DNA of 64,000 nt from the NCBI GenBank assembly GCA_029204225.1, contig CM055095.1, positions 75,998,896 through 76,062,895 of the forward strand, in the 5' to 3' direction. Source of the stretch: Diphasiastrum complanatum (lineage: Eukaryota > Streptophyta > Lycopodiopsida > Lycopodiales > Lycopodiaceae). The position numbers and the translations under genes were made by a program. Below the pieces are notes generated by a model. It saw only the letters and a program-made list of their open reading frames with translations, was not told the origin of the DNA and ran no database searches. The number at the start of each line of letters is the position of its first letter. Position 1 is the first letter of the stretch. Shown in pieces: positions 58,445 through 64,000 of the stretch.

Positions 58445-59560
58445 TTTGTTATCATGAATTAGCTGCAAAATTCATTCACGGTATAAAGTTGCCCATTTAA
58501 AACAATTTCTATTTTCAATATATGGTTGAATATATGTTCTTGGCATTATGCCAAGACAATGTTGTGTATTTTGTTTTTTAAGTATTTGATGTGCCTTGTT
58601 ACTTGTTTTGTAGTCAAACATTCGCTTGGGATTTTCATAGTTTCTAAAAAAACAAACTGGAATGTGCTCAATTTTCAAAGTATTGTCAGCCATTATTTTG
58701 AGTAATTCATTATTCATATGAGCATGCCAATGGAACTTTGTATGTCGTTTTCTTTTTCGATTTATTGTTTTGGTGATTGGCATGATTTTTGTATTGTATT
58801 TATAATTTGGCTTTTCAGTAGCAATATCGACAAAGGTACGTATACATACTTTGTGCAAGTCATCTCCACTCCAACAAGATTGTTTTGACCATCAAGTTGA
58901 TATTTCCCTTTAGTTTCAACAGCCAGTATTTTGCCACGAATAGAAATTGGGTCTCTTTCATATGTTGTTGGCAATGATTCAATTAGCCCCAACATTGTTT
59001 GGACCCATTCATCATAAGTACTCACCACCACAACTTTACCATTGTCATCTTCAATTATCACATGTATGGCAAAAACATGTCGCCAATGATTTTCTCGTGA
59101 TCTTTTTGGATTGGCAAATTGAACAGACAAAGTCGATCGGTGGTGCATTTATATTTGTAATTTTCAATGTTTCGAATACTTACATGCACATATTTTCCAA
59201 CATTTGTTCCAAGTCTATACATTTAAAGTATATAACATAAACCAATAAAACATGCAACGAAACAAATAAAACAAAAGTCTAAAATTGTAACACGTGAATG
59301 TTTTCCAAGTACACCTCCATTCCAATAGTTGTGGTTTGAGCAAAAGCTTTTGAAATTTCAAATCATGGATTGTTGAAAAATTTGTATAAGGTTGCACAGT
59401 AAGTCGAATCAACCCATTTCTGAATGTGCCTTGAACATTTTTTAGCATTATCATAACTGGACGACCTTGTCGGAAACCTTTCTCTAGCTCAAAATATTGT
59501 GTGGAGCAGGGCAAGAAAAAAGGATGCTCAAATAAGCCAAAATCCATGTGGATGACCATC
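58445..59560 (-). CDS. Unrecognised minus-strand coding region, possibly spliced
   Basis: Three overlapping minus-strand frames look protein-like. The first starts at 59559 (FELEKGFRQGRPVMIMLKN, FRNGLIRLTVQPY, LLEW). A candidate GT at about 59321 and a TTTATTG...TATAG acceptor at 59218 would join LLEWR to LGTNVGKYVHV in frame. The next part reads NHWRHVFAIHVIIEDDNGKV and ESLPTTYERDPISIRGKI, with a GTATGT donor near 58855. The last frame ends NCFKWATLYRE at 58472. The alternating strand pattern around W-HVF-IHVIIEDDNGKVVV could fit an OB-fold such as in telomere proteins, but this is only a guess. It may be a host gene piece or an unknown element. Confidence 0.35.
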
Positions 59561-60726
59561 GTGGGCTAACTTGTGCTGAACTTGTTGCAAGGACTTGTTA
59601 CAAGCAACAAAAGTCGATAGCAAATGCAGCCATGTACTGCTAGCTTGCCATATTTCATTCCCTTTCGTTTAACAATTTCATATCTATCTCCGATTGAGAC
59701 ACTTGTGGCTGACAGGAAGTGAGTTGCCCATTTGACTCAAAATTTTAATCCCTTCTAATAAAACTCGCTCTCTATGTCACTACTTTTTATTCATTTTGGG
59801 TTGAAGTTCTAAATTGAGAATAATAATAGCCTTCTGTTACCTCAAAGTTAGAGATTGATCTGTATGATTCATGAATATGGATGCTAGCATTTCATCTCAT
59901 CATTCTACGTTATGAGAGTTTGTTAATCAGCACAATCAAATAAAGGAAGATGTCATCATGTGTCAATCATGAGTCTCTAATTAAGTAATCCTTCACAGAG
60001 AGAGCAACATAGACTAATATGGTTTGCAAAGTCCCATTTCTAATCTAATTGGCCATAAAGAGAGGACTTCAAGTAAGGAGCTGTAGAGAACTGTAGATCA
60101 TAAAGTGTCATTGAAAAGGCACTCAATGAGGAGTCGTCATGTTGGCTGACTGGTAACACCTTTGTCACCAATAATGATCATTTTGTTAATGTCATCTCCA
60201 GTAAACATTAGCATTATTTTCTTTGAAAAAAATATGAGCTATTTCATTATAAATTCCTTCCTTGATGCTGATTCAAATCACTGAAGGTGAAGCTTTAGCT
60301 TACCACTGAAGATGATACAAATGGCTGTGAAATTTGCAAGACTGTCCTTGGACACAGTAACTGACGGGAGGACGGTAGGACGAAACAAATGGACCTTTCT
60401 GGTGTTTATGAGCATGTGATGGTGAGCAAGGCAGAGAGAGAAAAGGCAACAGAGCAAGTGAAAGAGTATGGAATCATTTTTGTTGCAAATCTTGAAAAAT
60501 AACAGCAACTAGGCAGTGCAACCATCTACTGCTCTCCATCTCTCTCTCTTAAAAAAACACACACACAATTTTATCTTTTCATATTGTCAACTAGTCGTCT
60601 TTCTATGGATAAGATGAACTCCATTCCAAACAGCTCTAAATCATTAGGGCCCTTTTTGGACTCAAAAAATGGTCTCTTCCATTGTTGGTGGGTATATAGG
60701 GTCATGGCTGGTATCAATAATGGGTA
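59561..60726. other. Gene-free sequence
   Basis: AT-rich with no recognisable coding or RNA feature. Confidence 0.5.
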
Positions 60727-61530
60727 TCAACATGGTATCAAAACACATGTCCGACTGCTCTGATTGTTGCAATAGAGTATAGTTGGACTTATTTGAGAGA
60801 TCATAGAATCCTTAAGCAATCTTCTGAGCCAGATAATTTCTTTCACTGTAGAGGTAGCTGCGACATATTCTGATTCTGTGGAGGACAAAGAAATGCATTT
60901 ATGCTTCCTCCTTTGGAAAGCAAAGATAGCTAGAAGTGGATTTTCTTGTGTCCACATTACCAGCCCAATCAGAGTCAAATTAAGTAGGTAATGTCAAAGC
61001 ATCCTCTATATTTCCATTATAACACAAAGCATAGTGCTTAGTGGCTTGAATGTATCTTGGTACTCTGAGTAGAGCCTTCCAGTGAGGTAGGCCGAGATTT
61101 GACATAAACTGTGACAATGTGCTGATTGTAAATGCTAGATCAGGTCTGGTGCAGACCATGGCATACATGATCAATCCGACTATCGACTGATAGGAGTAGT
61201 TGCACATATGTTTATTCATCAGTCTTCAGGCACATATCCTTTGACAGTTTAAATCCTGAGTTCATAGGCGAGTCTATTGACTTGTAGTTTTCCATGTCAT
61301 ACCTATAGAGTACACTGATTAGATACCTTTCTTGACTTAATGTGATACTTCTCTTTGCTCTGTCTCTGTTTATTTCGATTTCTAGAAGGTAGTGCACAGG
61401 GCCTAAATCGGTCATTTCGAATTCCTTCGACAAAATAATCTTCGTCTCATGAAGTAACTGATTTGTGAGTCATCAACATATAGAGCTATTATGACATAGC
61501 TTGAGCCTCTGTGTTTGAGATAACCATTAG
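60727..61530 (-). pseudogene. Minus-strand copia RT and RNase H fragment
   Basis: From high to low coordinate it reads ALYVDDSQIS (the RT YVDD motif near 61480), FEMTDLGPVHYLLEIEI, YQSIVGLIMYAMVCTRPDLAF, SDWAGNVDTRKSTS and ISLSSTESEYVAATSTVKE. It belongs to a copia family other than A and B. Frameshifts at about 61434 and 61210 and a stop near 60979 break it. Upstream RT and everything before is absent. Confidence 0.8.
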
Positions 61531-61689
61531 AGTCAGCAGAGTTAGGAATGAAGTCATGCTTGTTAGCCGATATTTTTGCACGAAAATCGGGCTATTTTTA
61601 GAGCAATTTTTACAATTTTGTAAAACTCGGCATGTAAAACTCGACTATTACTAATAAGATCGGCATAAAGCCCTATAGACAGGGGTCCC

Positions 61690-61897
61690 AGCCCGTCCAA
61701 AATGTGGCTAGAGGATTTTGAGGCTTTAGAAATGGCCCATAGAATAGTTTACGGCCTTAGAATTGGCCTGATTATACTAGCCGACATGGCCGAGCGAATT
61801 TTCCAATGTACTCTGTTACTTTTTATTAATATAAAAAATTGCCTACTGTGTTTTTCAGGGAACCGGTTGCCTTAAAGAAACCCCAAGTCATGAGTGA
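61690..61897. repeat. Dispersed repeat, copy 2
   Basis: The partner of 4808-5037, with the same ordered landmarks. Confidence 0.75.
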
Positions 61898-63499
61898 TCG
61901 CCAGTACCAATACACGGAAAACGACAAAGAGAAAAATTAACTCACAACAAATGGCCAAAAATTATGTGACAGGGTCAAGGAAATTGTAACAAAAAGATAG
62001 GCAAGTTCCAGTGCAAGTCGAAGCGGCACCCTGACGGACAAATCACCTCGACGGCTTGAGCCATGGGCCACATACACGCAAAAGGGAAATACAAGTGGAG
62101 GCCAAAAAGTGCTTAACAAAAATACCCTACCTAAAAGTGGTAGGAGTTGACCACAAGTAGCAATGAGGACCACCCAATTAAGAAGAGTAATCAAGAGAAG
62201 TACTTACCATTTACACCACCAACAGGTGCAAAAGAGAAAAGTGACTCACACATGTGGTACCCTTGTACCCATGACCCCAATCCATCTTTTCCAAAAGGGG
62301 AAGGGTACCCCTTGTGGTCAAATCACAACTAAGAGCCATGTACAAGAGAGGACACTTTTCGATATGGCATTCTGAAGGGGAAGGTGTGAGAGGTGCCTAT
62401 AAAGGGAGAGGCTTCTTTTTGCATTCACGTGGAAGGATGAGTAGATGGGAGAGGGTTTTTCCTTTATATATAGATTGAGAGGTTGGTTGTAAAAGAATGG
62501 TCATTGTGTTGGTTGTGTGAGAGAATGAATAGGAAAGAAGTTGGAAAGCAAACGATTGGTTGTGTGGCTGAGATGCCTTGGTTGTTGCTTGTTGTGAGGG
62601 TTTGAGAGAGAATGTAGAATGGAGAGTGTGAGAGTGTTGCATGCTAATGAGTGTCATGGTTGAGAAGATGGCTTTGTGGAAGTGAGGTTAGTAATGGATT
62701 GTTGAGAGGAGAATTTGTGGTATGTGTAGTGAGCATGAGTGTTGTTGAGAAGATGTTTTTCTTTTTGTTCTTTAGATGGGTTTGATAAGAGGTGTGTATT
62801 TTAGAGAGAAAGCTCCTTTGTTTGAAAGGATGAGGGTTTAAAAAGAGGTTGTTTTTGTTCTGAGGTTGGTTGTGAGAGGCGTGATCCAAAGTTTTGGAAA
62901 GTGAATGTAGGTAATGGAGGGAGTGGGCTCTTTGATCGCATGAGAGATGAATTGTTGTGTTACAAAGAAATGTAACCGAGGTCATAAGAGAATAATAAGG
63001 TGTGTGCCTTGAAGCGGCTGTCATCTTCATGTGTGGATCTTATTACCTGCAATATTTGAAGTTGATTCTTAGAGTGCGGGTGTAGTTCCACACCTGACCA
63101 ATTGGTGTTTCCACTTGAAGCGCAACTGAAACCAATGTTGAAGCATCCCAGGGCATTCACAACTGTCCACTTGTAGATACAGTTGTTTTGGTGGGGAGCC
63201 CAGCTCTATAGCCATGAACTCAGCACTCCATCAGCTGCTTAGTTCGGTTCTGGCCATAGCACCCTGAGACCAGCGGACTATTTAGTGTGTGGGACAAATA
63301 TTGTAGCTTGAAAGCCAGACCATCGCTGCTATGCACCTACTGATACGGTTTTATTGTTGATGTATAATTTGCATTTACTTTAAAAAGAATGGAATTCTTT
63401 TTGTTTGAAAGAGAGAGTGCATATCTAGTTATTACAAACTTAGTTGGAACTCTCAAAGTATTTTCAGTTTGTTGGCCTTGCCTTGCAAAGGCAATTATA
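61898..63499. other. Gene-free sequence, partly purine-rich
   Basis: Around 62440-62960 the plus strand is dominated by GTTGTGTGAGAG-type words, which produce open but low-complexity frames on the minus strand. I support no gene here. Confidence 0.4.
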
Positions 63500-64000
63500 C
63501 TCTATCTTGAAGTTGGTCAATGGAGTTTGGAAGAAAGTCAATATATTGGATTGATCCCTGCTAGGTACTATACGGACTGTACTACTCAGGCACGTGTGAG
63601 ATCACCAAAATTTGAATGGTTGGCGTTTGTCCAAGGTAGATCCAAATTGAGTGCTTGATAGCTTGTTGGAAAGCTAGTGGAGTGTAATTTCTAGTGCAAT
63701 TGATTTCACATCAATTGGATCAAAAGTTATAGACTTTTGAATCAAGGTGGGTAGGGCACCCAACCTGGTTGGACACATTTTGTTTGACTCATATCTTGCT
63801 TGTTTGATCCAAAAACTCAAGAAAAAGCTTGCCAATCTTGTCTAGTTGAGATCTAGACAATTTTTTGAGGTCATAGTCACATGGTTTCATGCAATTCAAT
63901 TGTATTTGAGTCATTTGCGAATGTTTCAAGTGCTTTTTGTGTGCTTGAGTCAAGTTGACCCAAAGTTTTTCCTTGCTCCATCTCTGAATGAGAGTTTGAT
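63500..64000 (+). mobile_element. Element A leader, third and more diverged copy, cut by the window end
   Basis: It aligns with 7680-8150 and 39110-39590. Shared landmarks are GGTACTATAC, TGCTTGATAGCT, GAATCAAGGTGGGTAGGGC, CACCCAACCTG, TTGGACAC and GCTTGCCAATCTTGT. Divergence is clearly greater than between units 1 and 2. A gag_A copy would be expected just past the window. Confidence 0.75.

Noticed and set aside
62397-63160. Minus-strand open frames of up to 128 codons
   Set aside because: They are produced by purine-rich plus-strand repeats, have skewed Ser/His/Thr/Asn composition, and show no family motif.

Overview
The window is nuclear DNA from a land plant. The evidence is a spliced, plant-type mitochondrial basic amino acid carrier gene (BAC2-like), Ty1/copia retroelements with initiator-Met-tRNA primer sites (TGGTATCAGAGC), and Ty3/gypsy elements with TGGCGCC-type primer sites. 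Long AG/CT microsatellites and AT-rich intergenic DNA fit the same picture. Species cannot be read from it; the dense, decayed retroelements suggest a large, repeat-rich genome. I see no rRNA or tRNA gene, CRISPR array, operon or bacterial feature.

Layout: 1-4120 and 27919-32112 are the arms of a young inverted duplication around a 23.8 kb spacer. Each arm carries one intact two-exon BAC2-like gene, and the two genes point toward each other (405-2930 on +, 31636-29112 on -). The spacer holds a composite copia unit (LTR_A + gag_A joined to LTR_B + gag-pol_B, 7072-14215), a second LTR_B with a gag stub (14292-15872), and a divergent histone H3/CENH3-like reading frame (17220-17618) followed by an unknown conserved domain. 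It also holds a gypsy gag-protease remnant on the minus strand (18026-20747, primer site 20799, LTR from 20823) and a small minus-strand copia remnant (23830-24477).

Right of the inverted duplication lie an AG-rich minisatellite (33787-34790), a gypsy RT scrap (37330-37690), a second copy of the composite copia unit (38508-44950), a second copy of the unknown domain (44960-45316) and more copia B debris (45524-48223). A large minus-strand gypsy remnant follows (gag-protease 50800-54059, leader to 57000, primer site 57001, LTR 57027-57894). Then come an unrecognised, possibly spliced minus-strand gene (58445-59560), a copia RT/RNase H scrap (60727-61530), and the start of a third element-A copy cut by the window end.

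Only the two carrier genes look functional. Every retroelement is broken. The two composite copia units share the same lethal changes (two gag stops, protease DSKAT, loss of the integrase Glu), so they descend from one already-dead ancestor. The most unusual items are the H3/CENH3-like frame with its repeated partner domain, the inverted carrier-gene duplication, and three separate clusters of short two-orientation motifs in element LTRs, leaders and the H3 upstream region.
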